A stretch of DNA of 64,000 bases from NCBI RefSeq assembly GCF_000235745.1, contig NZ_AGSX01000043.1, forward strand, positions 1 to 64,000, read 5' to 3'. Of the stretch, positions 19,022 through 27,127 are shown one piece after another (position 1 is the stretch's first letter; each line of letters starts with the position of its first letter). The translations under genes and the position numbers were made by a program. The stretch is from Stutzerimonas stutzeri SDM-LAC. Its GTDB lineage: Bacteria; Pseudomonadota; Gammaproteobacteria; Pseudomonadales; Pseudomonadaceae. The notes under the pieces were generated by a model, which was not told the DNA's origin, made no database searches, and saw nothing but the letters and a program-made list of their open reading frames with translations.

Positions 19022-19426
19022 ATGCGTCAAAACACCCATAGCACCCTGATTGGCTACCTCCTGTGGATATTCGGCTTTCTCGGCTCGCACCGTTTCTACT
19101 ATGGCAAGCCGATTACCGGCACCATCTGGTTCTTCACGCTCGGGTTGTTTTTCGTTGGATGGATTATCGACCTGTTTCTGATCCCGTCGATGGACCGTGA
19201 AGCCGACCTGCGCTTCCAACCTGGGCCCATCGATTACACCGTCGCCTGGATTCTGCTGACCTTTCTAGGGGTATTCGGTGTGCATCGGATGTACCAAGGC
19301 AAGTGGATTACCGGTCTGATTTACCTCTGCACGGGCGGGCTGTTTTTCATCGGTGTGCTCTATGATTTCTGGACGCTGAACAGCCAGGTGTCGATGCAGA
19401 ATATGGAAAAACGCATCGATCGGTAA
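19022..19426 (+). CDS. TM2 domain membrane protein
   Basis: A 134-residue inner-membrane protein with four predicted helices arranged as two TM2 units; each unit has the FLGSHRFYYGK or VFGVHRMYQGK motif followed by a hydrophobic helix. The ATG at 19022 has GAGG eight bases upstream, and the longer frame starting at 18914 would run through the LexA-like palindrome, so I use the shorter form. TM2 proteins have no firmly known bacterial function. It is divergent from the DNA-repair pair and convergent with pyrC'. Confidence 0.82.
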   Translation: MRQNTHSTLIGYLLWIFGFLGSHRFYYGKPITGTIWFFTLGLFFVGWIIDLFLIPSMDREADLRFQPGPIDYTVAWILLTFLGVFGVHRMYQGKWITGLIYLCTGGLFFIGVLYDFWTLNSQVSMQNMEKRIDR

Positions 19427-19438
19427 TCGTGCGCCGAC

Positions 19439-19466
19439 CGTTCGCAGTCCTGTTCGGCTGCGAACG
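19439..19466. terminator. Hairpin between convergent TM2 gene and pyrC'
   Basis: CGTTCGCAG and CTGCGAACG form a perfect nine-base stem with a ten-base loop, placed in the 54-base gap between two genes that converge. There is no U-tract on either side, so intrinsic termination is uncertain, but the position suits a two-way stop. Confidence 0.4.
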
Positions 19467-19480
19467 ACCGGTGACCGGGG

Positions 19481-20752
19481 CTAGCCGACGAAGGCAACCC
19501 GTCCATCAACCAGGGTGTAGCGTACCGCCCCGGGCAGGCAATGCCCGATGAAGGGGCAATTACGGCCTTTCGAGTGCCAGCGTTCGCCGGCAAGGGTGGA
19601 GCTGCTCGGGTCGAAAAGGACGAGATCTGCGGCTCCGCCAATCGACAGCTGGCCAGCCGGCAACTGTAGCGCTGCCGCCGGACCGCTGCTCAGACGAGCC
19701 AGCAGCGTCGGCAAATCCAGCATGCCGTCTTCAACCAAGGTCAGGGCGAGAGGCAGGAGAATTTCGGCGCTGCTGATGCCCGCTTCGGTCTCGCCAAACG
19801 GGGCTTGCTTGGCATCCGCTTCATGCGGTTGATGATGGCTCGAGATCACCGAGATGACACCGCTCTTCACCGCCTGACGAAGACCTTCACGGTCGGCAGC
19901 ACTGCGTAGAGGCGGCTGCACATGGTAGAGACTAGAGAAACCGTGCAGCGCTTCGTCGGTGAGGATCAGCTGATACATCGCCACATCGGCGGTGACTGGC
20001 AGGCCGCGAGCCTGCGCATCGGCGATCATCTGCGCGCCGCGGGCCGTGGTGAGCTGGCTGAAATGCGCGCGCACACCGGCCTGCTCTACCAGCAACAGGT
20101 TACGCGCCAGGGCGATGGTTTCCGCTGTTTCCGGAATCCCTGCCAGGCCGAGAAAGGCCGCCGCCGGGCCTTCATGGGCCAGGCCGCCCACGGACAGATC
20201 GCTGTCCTGAGAATGGATGACAACGGTGAGATCGAAGGTTGCGGCGTATTCCAGCGCCCGGCCAAGATTGCGGTTGCTGGTGAAATTGGCCAGGCCATTG
20301 CCGAAGGCGACGCAGCCAGCATCGCGTAACGCCACCAGCTCGGCGAGCTGCTCACCCGCCAAGTTGCGCGTCAGGGCGCCGATCGTGAAAACCTTGGCAT
20401 GACCGGACTCGCGGGCGCGGTCGAGGATCAGCTCGGCAACCGCCGCAGTGTCCAGTACCGGCTTGGTCTGCGGCGGGCAGCACAAACTGGTAATGCCGCC
20501 AGCCGTTGCTGCGAGCGTTTCGCTGGCGATGTTGCCCTTGCGGCTATAGCCCGGCTCGCGGAGGGCGACGGACAAATCGACCAGGCCGGGTGCGGCGACC
20601 AGGCCCTGGGCGTCGATGGTGTGTGCTGCGCTGAAGCCTGCTGGCGCCTGGCCGATCGCAACGATCTTGGCGTCCTGGCAGTAGATATCGGTGATCTCAT
20701 CGCGCCCGCTGGCAGGGTCGATCAAGCGTGCACCGAGGATTTGGGTTGGCAT
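19481..20752 (-). CDS. pyrC': Non-catalytic dihydroorotase-like subunit PyrC' (PyrX)
   Basis: This 423-residue protein has the dihydroorotase fold but lacks the zinc site. Active enzymes have D-P-H-V-H-L-R-E-P-G at the start of the barrel; here residues 59-68 read DLSVALREPG, so both metal-binding histidines are replaced (Ser61, Ala63). In Pseudomonas such a protein is needed to assemble the dodecameric aspartate transcarbamoylase with PyrB, while a separate PyrC does the catalysis. The start overlaps the pyrB stop by one base (TGATG), consistent with equimolar subunits. Genome annotations often call it dihydroorotase, which would be misleading. Confidence 0.93.
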   Translation of the reverse strand: MPTQILGARLIDPASGRDEITDIYCQDAKIVAIGQAPAGFSAAHTIDAQGLVAAPGLVDLSVALREPGYSRKGNIASETLAATAGGITSLCCPPQTKPVLDTAAVAELILDRARESGHAKVFTIGALTRNLAGEQLAELVALRDAGCVAFGNGLANFTSNRNLGRALEYAATFDLTVVIHSQDSDLSVGGLAHEGPAAAFLGLAGIPETAETIALARNLLLVEQAGVRAHFSQLTTARGAQMIADAQARGLPVTADVAMYQLILTDEALHGFSSLYHVQPPLRSAADREGLRQAVKSGVISVISSHHQPHEADAKQAPFGETEAGISSAEILLPLALTLVEDGMLDLPTLLARLSSGPAAALQLPAGQLSIGGAADLVLFDPSSSTLAGERWHSKGRNCPFIGHCLPGAVRYTLVDGRVAFVG

Positions 20753-21768
20753 CAGTTCTGCTCCTCGGCTGCGTATTCATTTTCGAGCTGCCGTTGGGCA
20801 GTCTGGCCGCTCATCGCCATGGAAAGCACCGCCATACGGATTGCGATGCCATAGGTCACCTGGTTGAGAATGACCGACTGAGGACCATCCGCCACTGCCG
20901 ACTCGATCTCGACGCCACGGTTGATCGGACCGGGATGCATGACGATGGCGTCCGGCTTGGCCAGCGCCATACGCTGGGTGGTCAAGCCATACAGGCGATA
21001 GAACTCGCCTTCGCTGGGTAGCAATCCGCCCTGCATGCGTTCGCGTTGCAGGCGCAGCATGATCACCACGTCAACGTCGCGCAGGCCCTCGTTCATGTCG
21101 TGATAGACGCTGACGCCGTACTGCTCCAGGCCAACGGGCAGCAGCGTCTTCGGGCCTATGACACGGATGTCCGGGCAGCCCAGTGTTTTCAGCGCAAGCA
21201 TGTTCGAGCGAGCGACGCGCGAATGCAGGATGTCGCCGACGATGGCCACCGAGAGTTTTTCGAAATCGCCTTTGTGCCGGCGAATGGTGAGCATGTCGAG
21301 CATGCCCTGGGTCGGGTGGGCATGGCGCCCATCGCCGCCATTGATGATTGCCACGTCAGGGCAGACATGCTCGGCGATGAAGTGTGCGGCGCCGGAATCG
21401 GCGTGCCGCACGACGAACATGTCGGCCGCCATCGCCTCGAGGTTGCGCAAGGTATCGGTAAGCGTTTCCCCCTTGCTGGTCGAGGAGGTCGATACGTTCA
21501 GGGTAATCACATCCGCCGACAGCCGCTTGGCCGCTAGTTCGAAGGTCGTGCGGGTGCGCGTGGAGTTCTCGAAGAATACGTTGCAGACGGTCTTGCCCCG
21601 CAACAGCGGGACCTTTTTGACCGCCCTGGCGCCAACTTCGAGAAAGGAGTCGGCGGTGTCGAGGATTTCGGTAAGTAGCGCGCGCGGTAAGCCATCCAGC
21701 GAGAGGAAATGGCGTAACTGACCATTGTCGTTCAGCTGGAGTGGGCGCTTGGCGTCGGTTGGCGTCAT
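20752..21768 (-). CDS. pyrB: Aspartate carbamoyltransferase catalytic subunit
   Basis: PyrB joins carbamoyl phosphate and aspartate to form carbamoyl aspartate, the committed step of pyrimidine synthesis. The 338-residue chain is longer than the E. coli catalytic chain by about 25 N-terminal residues, as in other pseudomonads, where this extension carries the nucleotide effector site. The carbamoyl-phosphate motif [13 protein letters not shown] is near residue 65, and [10 protein letters not shown] near 280 closes the active site. It lies between pyrR and pyrC' and presumably forms a complex with the latter. Confidence 0.97.
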   Translation of the reverse strand: MTPTDAKRPLQLNDNGQLRHFLSLDGLPRALLTEILDTADSFLEVGARAVKKVPLLRGKTVCNVFFENSTRTRTTFELAAKRLSADVITLNVSTSSTSKGETLTDTLRNLEAMAADMFVVRHADSGAAHFIAEHVCPDVAIINGGDGRHAHPTQGMLDMLTIRRHKGDFEKLSVAIVGDILHSRVARSNMLALKTLGCPDIRVIGPKTLLPVGLEQYGVSVYHDMNEGLRDVDVVIMLRLQRERMQGGLLPSEGEFYRLYGLTTQRMALAKPDAIVMHPGPINRGVEIESAVADGPQSVILNQVTYGIAIRMAVLSMAMSGQTAQRQLENEYAAEEQN

Positions 21769-21778
21769 CGCGAGGGTC

Positions 21779-22291
21779 TCAATTAGGGGAGGCGAGGGTC
21801 TGGAACTCGAGCGTTAGCGGGGATGGGCCGAGTAGCTTTACCCGTTGGTCAGGACCCAGCGAAAGTGTCGCGCCGACGACGTCCGGCCGGATCGGCAGCT
21901 CGCGGGCATTGAGGTCTAGCAGGCACACCAGGCTGACGCTGGCCGGCCGACCGTAGTCGAACAACTCGTTCAGGGCTGCACGAATGGTGCGGCCGCTCAT
22001 CAGCACATCATCGATCAGGATCAGATGCTGACCTTCGATTTCGAACGGTAGGTCTGAAGGACGGACCTGGGGATGCAGACCGTTCTGAGTAAAGTCGTCG
22101 CGGTAGAACGAGACGTCCAGGATCCCCAGTGCTTCGTTCTTGGCTCGTTGTTCAAGCAGCGCCTGGGCGACCCAGACACCACCCGTGCGGATGCCGATGA
22201 ATCGAGGCTCGCTTATGCTCCGGCTCTTGAGGTGCTGATCCAGCATTGCATCCATTTCCGGGAGCAGCTGGTCGGGATTGGGTAGGGTCAT
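21779..22291 (-). CDS. pyrR: Bifunctional pyrimidine regulator / uracil phosphoribosyltransferase PyrR
   Basis: A 170-residue phosphoribosyltransferase-fold protein with the PRPP-binding motif [18 protein letters not shown] near residue 90. In Bacillus PyrR binds pyr mRNA to attenuate transcription; in Pseudomonas its regulatory mode on pyrB is less clear and it may have weak uracil phosphoribosyltransferase activity. It lies ten bases before pyrB and 20 bases after ruvX on the same strand. No PyrR-type attenuator is evident in the short gaps on either side. Confidence 0.95.
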   Translation of the reverse strand: MTLPNPDQLLPEMDAMLDQHLKSRSISEPRFIGIRTGGVWVAQALLEQRAKNEALGILDVSFYRDDFTQNGLHPQVRPSDLPFEIEGQHLILIDDVLMSGRTIRAALNELFDYGRPASVSLVCLLDLNARELPIRPDVVGATLSLGPDQRVKLLGPSPLTLEFQTLASPN

Positions 22292-22310
22292 GATTTCTCC
22301 TGAGACCGCT

Positions 22311-22739
22311 TCAGGCGGTTTGCTGGGCGCTCAGCCAGCCTTCGAGTAAAAGAGCCGCGGCCAGGGCATCGACGGGGCGCTCACGATAACCACCGCTCTG
22401 GCCGCCACGCAGGCGCTCGCCTTTGGCTTCGTATGTCGTGAGGCGCTCGTCGTGGGTGTGTACCGGCAGGTTGAAGCGGCCGTTGAGGCGGCGGGCGAAT
22501 TTCTCGGCGCGCGCGCTCATCTCGCTGGCACTGCCGTCCATGTTCAGAGGCAAGCCAACTACCAGCGCATCCGGCTGCCACTCACGCAGCAGCGCCTCGA
22601 TCTGCGACCAGTTGGGCACGCCATTTTCCGCCTTGAGCACGCAGAGCTCGCGGGCCTGGCCGGTGACCGCCTGGCCGACGGCGACGCCGATCTGTTTGGT
22701 GCCGTAGTCGAAGCCGAGCAGCAGACGTAGCGTGCTCAT
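22311..22739 (-). CDS. ruvX: Holliday junction resolvase-like RuvX/YqgF
   Basis: A 142-residue RNase H-fold nuclease of the YqgF family. The first metal-binding aspartate is in [16 protein letters not shown], followed by the [11 protein letters not shown] segment and a C-terminal region with a conserved Asp ([15 protein letters not shown]). Family members have been linked to processing of pre-16S rRNA 5' ends and to junction resolution in vitro. The start overlaps the stop of the yqgE gene by four bases. Confidence 0.95.
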   Translation of the reverse strand: MSTLRLLLGFDYGTKQIGVAVGQAVTGQARELCVLKAENGVPNWSQIEALLREWQPDALVVGLPLNMDGSASEMSARAEKFARRLNGRFNLPVHTHDERLTTYEAKGERLRGGQSGGYRERPVDALAAALLLEGWLSAQQTA

Positions 22740-23305
22740 GCGTGGCCCACCTGGCTGCTGAGCAGTCTCAGATCGACCCCCAGCGATGCCGCAGCAGCAT
22801 TCAAACGCTGACCGTAGGGCAGGTCGAACAGAATCTCTGGCTGTGCCTGGCAGCTCAGCCAGGCATTTTCGGCCAGCTCCGCTTCCAGTTGACCGGGCTC
22901 CCAGCCCGCATAGCCAAGGGCAATGAAATGCTGCTTGGGACCGTAGCCGTCGGCAATGGCGAAGAGAACATCCTGGGACGTGGTTACGCCGAGCGGGCCC
23001 AGGTCAAGCGTTGCCTGAAACCGGGCGTCGGCAGGGTGCAGCACGAAGCCTCTATCGGTCTGCACCGGGCCGCCGGAAAAGATCGTGAGGTCCTGGCTGC
23101 TGGCATCGCCAGGCTGATCCGGGCGAAGCTGCTCGAGTATGTCCGCCAGATTCAATCCACTCGGGCGATTGACAATAAGCCCCATCGCGCCCTCCCGGTT
23201 ATGTTCCACCAGATAGATCAAGGCCTGGGCGAAATTGGGGTCCGCCATATGCGGCATGGCGATCAGAAAATGATGCTTGAGGTAGCTGGGCGAGGTTGCG
23301 TTCAT
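22736..23305 (-). CDS. algH: YqgE/AlgH family protein
   Basis: A 189-residue soluble protein of the UPF0301 (YqgE/AlgH) family. Family hallmarks are LIAMPHMADPNFAQALIYL near the start, GLIVNRPSG near residue 42 and FSGGPVQTDRGFVLH near 75. In Pseudomonas aeruginosa algH was reported to affect alginate and virulence traits, but the biochemical function is not known. It is translationally coupled to ruvX, which it precedes. The gene is complete. Confidence 0.94.
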   Translation of the reverse strand: MNATSPSYLKHHFLIAMPHMADPNFAQALIYLVEHNREGAMGLIVNRPSGLNLADILEQLRPDQPGDASSQDLTIFSGGPVQTDRGFVLHPADARFQATLDLGPLGVTTSQDVLFAIADGYGPKQHFIALGYAGWEPGQLEAELAENAWLSCQAQPEILFDLPYGQRLNAAAASLGVDLRLLSSQVGHA

Positions 23306-23388
23306 GGCTGCTAGCTTAAGCGTTGCGGGCTGGGCCGTGAAGCGGCCGCGCCAGATGCCGTGACCGGATACGGTGTGCTCGTTTCCGG

Positions 23389-24285
23389 CTAGCGGCTGGA
23401 CAGACGGTCGCCGCGCTCGAAGCGCCAGGTTCTGATGATTTCCACCTGATCGAAGTTCTGCGCCAGCTCACCCGAAAAAGGCGCGAAAGGTGCGGCAAGC
23501 CTGACAATGCGCATGGCGGCCTCGTCGAGCATCGGCTGGCCCGAGGACTCGAGCACTCGAAGCTCCTGTACCGCGCCGTTTCGGTCAACGACCACCAACA
23601 TGCGCAAGCTGCCGTAGATGCGTTGACGGCGCGCCTCGTCGGGATAGTTCAGGTTGCCGATGCGCTCGACTTTCTTGCGCCATTCGTCACGATACCAGGC
23701 GCTGATGTCGCGCATGGTGGCTGCGCTGTTCTGACGGCTGACACGCGGCCGCTTGGCATACTGCTCGACCTGTTGGGCGAGTTCGGCTTCAAGGCTGGCT
23801 ATTTCCGCGCTGAGCTGCGAACTGTCATAGACGGGAGCCGGTTGCGCCTGCGGCTGTGGCTTGTTCTTTTGTGGCTTTGCCGGTGTTTTTTCAGGCTGCG
23901 GGGCACGCGTCGCTACGGCTGTCTTGGGCGCCTCGCTGGGGCTGCTCGGCGGTGGCGATGAAGCGGGCGACACCTTGCGCACCTGAGTGTCCTGGAACGG
24001 CGCTTGCTCGGTTGTTTTTGGCGAGGCCTTATGCTCCAGCGTGCCGCTGCCTTGCTGGTTGTCCTGGGCCAGGAAATCTGCGTCCTTGGGCTTCTCTTCG
24101 CTTTTGAAGGTGGACAAGGTTATTTCGAGCGATTTGCTGGTCTGCTTCGGTTCGGACAGGGTAAATCCGAGCCCAAGGATAAGCGCGCCGTGCAGCGCGG
24201 CTGCAAGAAAAATTGTGAAGCCGAGACGGTCCGCCGGACGGACGTCAGAGCGCGCAGTGGAGGGTTGGCGTGTAGCGGCGTTCAT
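23389..24285 (-). CDS. tonB: Energy transducer TonB
   Basis: TonB spans the periplasm and passes the proton-motive force from ExbBD to outer-membrane receptors. From the ATG at 24285 the product is 298 residues with one N-terminal transmembrane helix (LGFTIFLAAALHGALILGLGF), a proline- and lysine-rich periplasmic stretch (about 100-150), a short coiled coil and a C-terminal TonB domain containing YPDEARRQRIYGSLRM. An upstream ATG at 24327 is possible. No exbB/exbD lies beside it. The position between gshB and algH matches tonB3 of P. aeruginosa, which was linked to twitching motility. Confidence 0.9.
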   Translation of the reverse strand: MNAATRQPSTARSDVRPADRLGFTIFLAAALHGALILGLGFTLSEPKQTSKSLEITLSTFKSEEKPKDADFLAQDNQQGSGTLEHKASPKTTEQAPFQDTQVRKVSPASSPPPSSPSEAPKTAVATRAPQPEKTPAKPQKNKPQPQAQPAPVYDSSQLSAEIASLEAELAQQVEQYAKRPRVSRQNSAATMRDISAWYRDEWRKKVERIGNLNYPDEARRQRIYGSLRMLVVVDRNGAVQELRVLESSGQPMLDEAAMRIVRLAAPFAPFSGELAQNFDQVEIIRTWRFERGDRLSSR

Positions 24286-24461
24286 CGCATTACAGTCGGC
24301 TCGAAGTGCGCGCAGTCTGCCCAGCACGACCGTAAAAGTCTATGAACCAGGCGGCAGGTTTGATGAGTCGGTATGACGGTGCGTCTACCAATGTGCAGTC
24401 GGTAATCCCGTCTGCATCGAACCGGAGATTGCGGTTGGCGGGGCCGCCAACCGCGTGTCCG

Positions 24462-25424
24462 TTAAGCGTTGGACTTGCTCGGCAATTTCGCTGCAATAGC
24501 GTCCATCAAGTGCTCGCCGATGCGGGTATCGAACGCATTGTCGATCTCGCGGATGCAGGTCGGGCTGGTGATGTTGATCTCAGTCAGGAAGTCGCCGATG
24601 ACGTCCAGTCCGACGAACAGCAGGCCGCGTTTGCGCAGCTCCGGCCCCACAATTGCCGCGATTTCCTTGTCGCGCGCTGAAAGTGGCTGCGCGACCCCGC
24701 GTCCGCCAGCGGCAAGATTTCCGCGGGTTTCGCCAGCAGCCGGGATGCGCGCCAGACAATAGGGCACCGGCTCACCGTCGATCATCAGGATTCGCTTGTC
24801 GCCATCCTTGATCGCCGGGATATAGCGCTGCGCCATAATCTGGCGCCCGCCATGCTCGGTCAGCACCTCGAGAATCACCGACAGGTTCGGGTCGCCTTCG
24901 CGGTGGCGGAAAATCGACGCGCCGCCCATTTCATCCAGCGGTTTGAGAATGATGTCACGCTGCTCGCGGGCGAACTCCCGCAGAATGTCGGACCGCCGAC
25001 TGACAAGCGTCGGCGGCGTGAGTTGCGGGAACTGGGTAGCAAAGAACTTCTCGTTGCAATCGCGCAGGCTCTGCGGACGATTGACTACCAGCGTGCCGGC
25101 CTGCTCGGCAAGCTCCAGCAAGTAAGTAGCGTAGACATACTCGCTGTTAAAAGGCGGGTCCTTGCGCATCAGGATGACGTTGAGGTCAGCGAGAGCGCTG
25201 TCTATCTCTTCCCCTGTTTCGTACCAGTGTTGGGGGTCGTTGAAGACCTGGATTGGGCGCATGCGGGCGCGCGCCTCGCCCGCAAGCTGGTAAAGATCGC
25301 GCTGTTCCATGTAGTAGATCGTCCAGCCGCGGTCCTGGGCTGCCAGCAGCATGGCCAGGGAGCTGTCTTTCTTGAAGGCGATCTGCGCGATTGGGTCCAT
25401 GATGATCCCGACGCGAACAGTCAT
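24462..25424 (-). CDS. gshB: Glutathione synthetase
   Basis: GshB adds glycine to gamma-glutamylcysteine with ATP, completing glutathione in the cytoplasm. The 320-residue protein has the ATP-grasp fold; recognisable segments include MDPIAQIAFKKDSSLAMLLAA at the N terminus, the ATP-binding loop DEMGGASIFRH near residue 167 and the metal-binding NITSPTCIREID near 287. It diverges from pilG across a 235-base gap with no gene, and probably heads the minus-strand transcript that continues through tonB, algH, ruvX and the pyr genes. Confidence 0.97.
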   Translation of the reverse strand: MTVRVGIIMDPIAQIAFKKDSSLAMLLAAQDRGWTIYYMEQRDLYQLAGEARARMRPIQVFNDPQHWYETGEEIDSALADLNVILMRKDPPFNSEYVYATYLLELAEQAGTLVVNRPQSLRDCNEKFFATQFPQLTPPTLVSRRSDILREFAREQRDIILKPLDEMGGASIFRHREGDPNLSVILEVLTEHGGRQIMAQRYIPAIKDGDKRILMIDGEPVPYCLARIPAAGETRGNLAAGGRGVAQPLSARDKEIAAIVGPELRKRGLLFVGLDVIGDFLTEINITSPTCIREIDNAFDTRIGEHLMDAIAAKLPSKSNA

Positions 25425-25659
25425 GTGGTGGTCTCCAACGAGGGGCAGGTCGTGCTGCCAGAGGCTTGAAATACCGATGCAGATTGGCGGCGGATGTGCG
25501 CTGGGTCAAGGAAAATCCCGTTGCTCCGGCGGCAGATAGCTTGCATTTGAGGAGTGTGCTAAAAAGGTCCGGCGATTGGGTGCAGCCCATCGATGACAGG
25601 GCCTCCGGCGCACTGACATAACGATAAACTACGACTCACCGAGGCGATGGTAGGGCGAA

Positions 25660-26067
25660 ATGGAACAGCACTCCGAGGGCTTGAAGGTCATGGTGATCGA
25701 CGATTCGAAAACGATTCGTCGCACCGCCGAAACGCTACTGAAGAAAGTAGGTTGTGATGTGATCACGGCGGTGGATGGCTTCGATGCGCTTGCCAAGATC
25801 GCGGATAGTCACCCGCGCATCATCTTCGTCGATATCATGATGCCCCGGCTTGATGGCTATCAGACCTGCGCGCTGATCAAGAACAACAGTTCTTTCAAGT
25901 CCACGCCGGTGATCATGCTGTCCTCAAAGGATGGTTTGTTTGACAAGGCCAAGGGCCGGATCGTGGGGTCAGACCAGTACCTCACCAAGCCTTTCAGCAA
26001 AGAAGAGTTGCTCGGTGCTATCAAGGCTCATGTGCCTGATTTCGCACCGGTAGAGCAAGTATCCTGA
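25660..26067 (+). CDS. pilG: Pilus response regulator PilG (CheY-like)
   Basis: A 135-residue single receiver domain with no output domain. The phosphoacceptor aspartate is in IIFVDIMMPRLDG near residue 62, acidic residues VIDDSK lie near 16 and the conserved lysine is in YLTKPFSKEE. In P. aeruginosa PilG is phosphorylated by ChpA and promotes pilus extension and cAMP production. It is the first gene of the eight-gene pil-chp cluster, all on the plus strand. The gap to divergent gshB must contain the promoter. Confidence 0.96.
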   Translation: MEQHSEGLKVMVIDDSKTIRRTAETLLKKVGCDVITAVDGFDALAKIADSHPRIIFVDIMMPRLDGYQTCALIKNNSSFKSTPVIMLSSKDGLFDKAKGRIVGSDQYLTKPFSKEELLGAIKAHVPDFAPVEQVS

Positions 26068-26109
26068 AGTTCGGCCCTGTGCCGCTGAAGCCTTTCCCAC
26101 GGAGTAACC

Positions 26110-26475
26110 ATGGCTCGCGTTCTGATTGTTGATGACTCGCCGACCGAGATGTACAAGCTGACCGCCATGCTGGAAAAGCATGGTCACGCCGTTCTAAAAG
26201 CCGAAAACGGTGCCGATGGCGTAGCGCTTGCGCGCCAAGAGAAGCCGGACGCGGTCTTGATGGATATCGTCATGCCCGGCCTGAACGGTTTTCAGGCCAC
26301 CCGTCAGCTGACCAAAGATGCTGAAACCAGTCACATTCCTGTGATCATTGTGACCACCAAGGACCAGGAAACCGATAAGGTTTGGGGCAAGCGCCAAGGG
26401 GCCAAGGACTACCTGACCAAGCCGGTGGACGAAGCGACACTGCTGAAGACCCTGAACGCCGTACTTGCCGGTTAA
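26110..26475 (+). CDS. pilH: Pilus response regulator PilH (CheY-like)
   Basis: A second stand-alone receiver of 121 residues. The phosphoacceptor is in AVLMDIVMPGLNGFQ (around Asp52), and the lysine in DYLTKPVDEATL. In relatives PilH opposes PilG, acting as a phosphate sink or promoting retraction. The ATG is preceded by CGGAG. It lies 42 bases after pilG. Confidence 0.96.
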   Translation: MARVLIVDDSPTEMYKLTAMLEKHGHAVLKAENGADGVALARQEKPDAVLMDIVMPGLNGFQATRQLTKDAETSHIPVIIVTTKDQETDKVWGKRQGAKDYLTKPVDEATLLKTLNAVLAG

Positions 26476-26511
26476 TCGACGTTCGGGATTCGGACAAGGG
26501 AAGTTGCCAGC

Positions 26512-27048
26512 ATGTCGGATACGTTTACGCCTTTTCAGCGACTTCTGGAAATCGACGCCCGTTGCCGAGCGTTGGCGGCTGGTCTGCCTTCGCAGCAGGA
26601 AGCTATCCAGACCTGGGCTGGCATCGGTTTTCGAATGGGGGGGCGTTTGTTCGTTGCCCCGATGGGGGAGGTTGGCGAAATACTCCACGAGCCACGCTAT
26701 ACCTTGCTGCCCGGTGTTAAATCCTGGGTTAAAGGTGTGGCCAACGTCCGCGGTAGGCTTTTGCCTGTCATGGATTTGTGCGGTTATCTCGGGCTTGAGT
26801 TGTCGCCGCTACGCAAGCAACGTCGTGTGTTGGTGGTGGATCACCAGGAAGTGTTCGCGGGATTGACGGTCGACGAAGTGTTCGGCATGCAACATTTTCC
26901 GGTAGATGCTTTCTCTGAACAGTTGCCTCCTGTCGAGGCATCGATTCAACCATTCATTCACGGTGTCTTTCAGCGCGAGCAGCCCTGGCTGGTCTTCAGT
27001 CCGCATGCGCTTGCCGCGCACCAGACATTCCTGGACGTGGCGTATTGA
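26512..27048 (+). CDS. pilI: Adaptor protein PilI (CheW-like)
   Basis: PilI is a 178-residue CheW-domain adaptor coupling the chemoreceptor PilJ to the ChpA kinase. The CheW fold starts near residue 40 (FRMGGRLFVAPMGEVGEIL), and the conserved NVRGRLLPVMDL strand is near 88. The N-terminal 35 residues are a short extra helix common to PilI. It lies between pilH and pilJ. Confidence 0.94.
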   Translation: MSDTFTPFQRLLEIDARCRALAAGLPSQQEAIQTWAGIGFRMGGRLFVAPMGEVGEILHEPRYTLLPGVKSWVKGVANVRGRLLPVMDLCGYLGLELSPLRKQRRVLVVDHQEVFAGLTVDEVFGMQHFPVDAFSEQLPPVEASIQPFIHGVFQREQPWLVFSPHALAAHQTFLDVAY

Positions 27049-27127
27049 TTTAGGTGGGGTCGGCTGATGCCGGCCTTTTGGTTCTTGGAAGGAAACGTAA
27101 GGGTGGTCCAGGCGGGGGCCGGAAAAA

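Noticed and set aside
24328..24461. Possible small gene between gshB and tonB
   Set aside because: The open frames here are short, overlap neighbouring coding ends and lack ribosome sites; I treat it as an untranslated gap.
25425..25659. Possible small ORF in the gshB-pilG divergent gap
   Set aside because: The minus-strand frame 25186-25590 is mostly the shadow of gshB; the gap is better explained as two divergent promoters.
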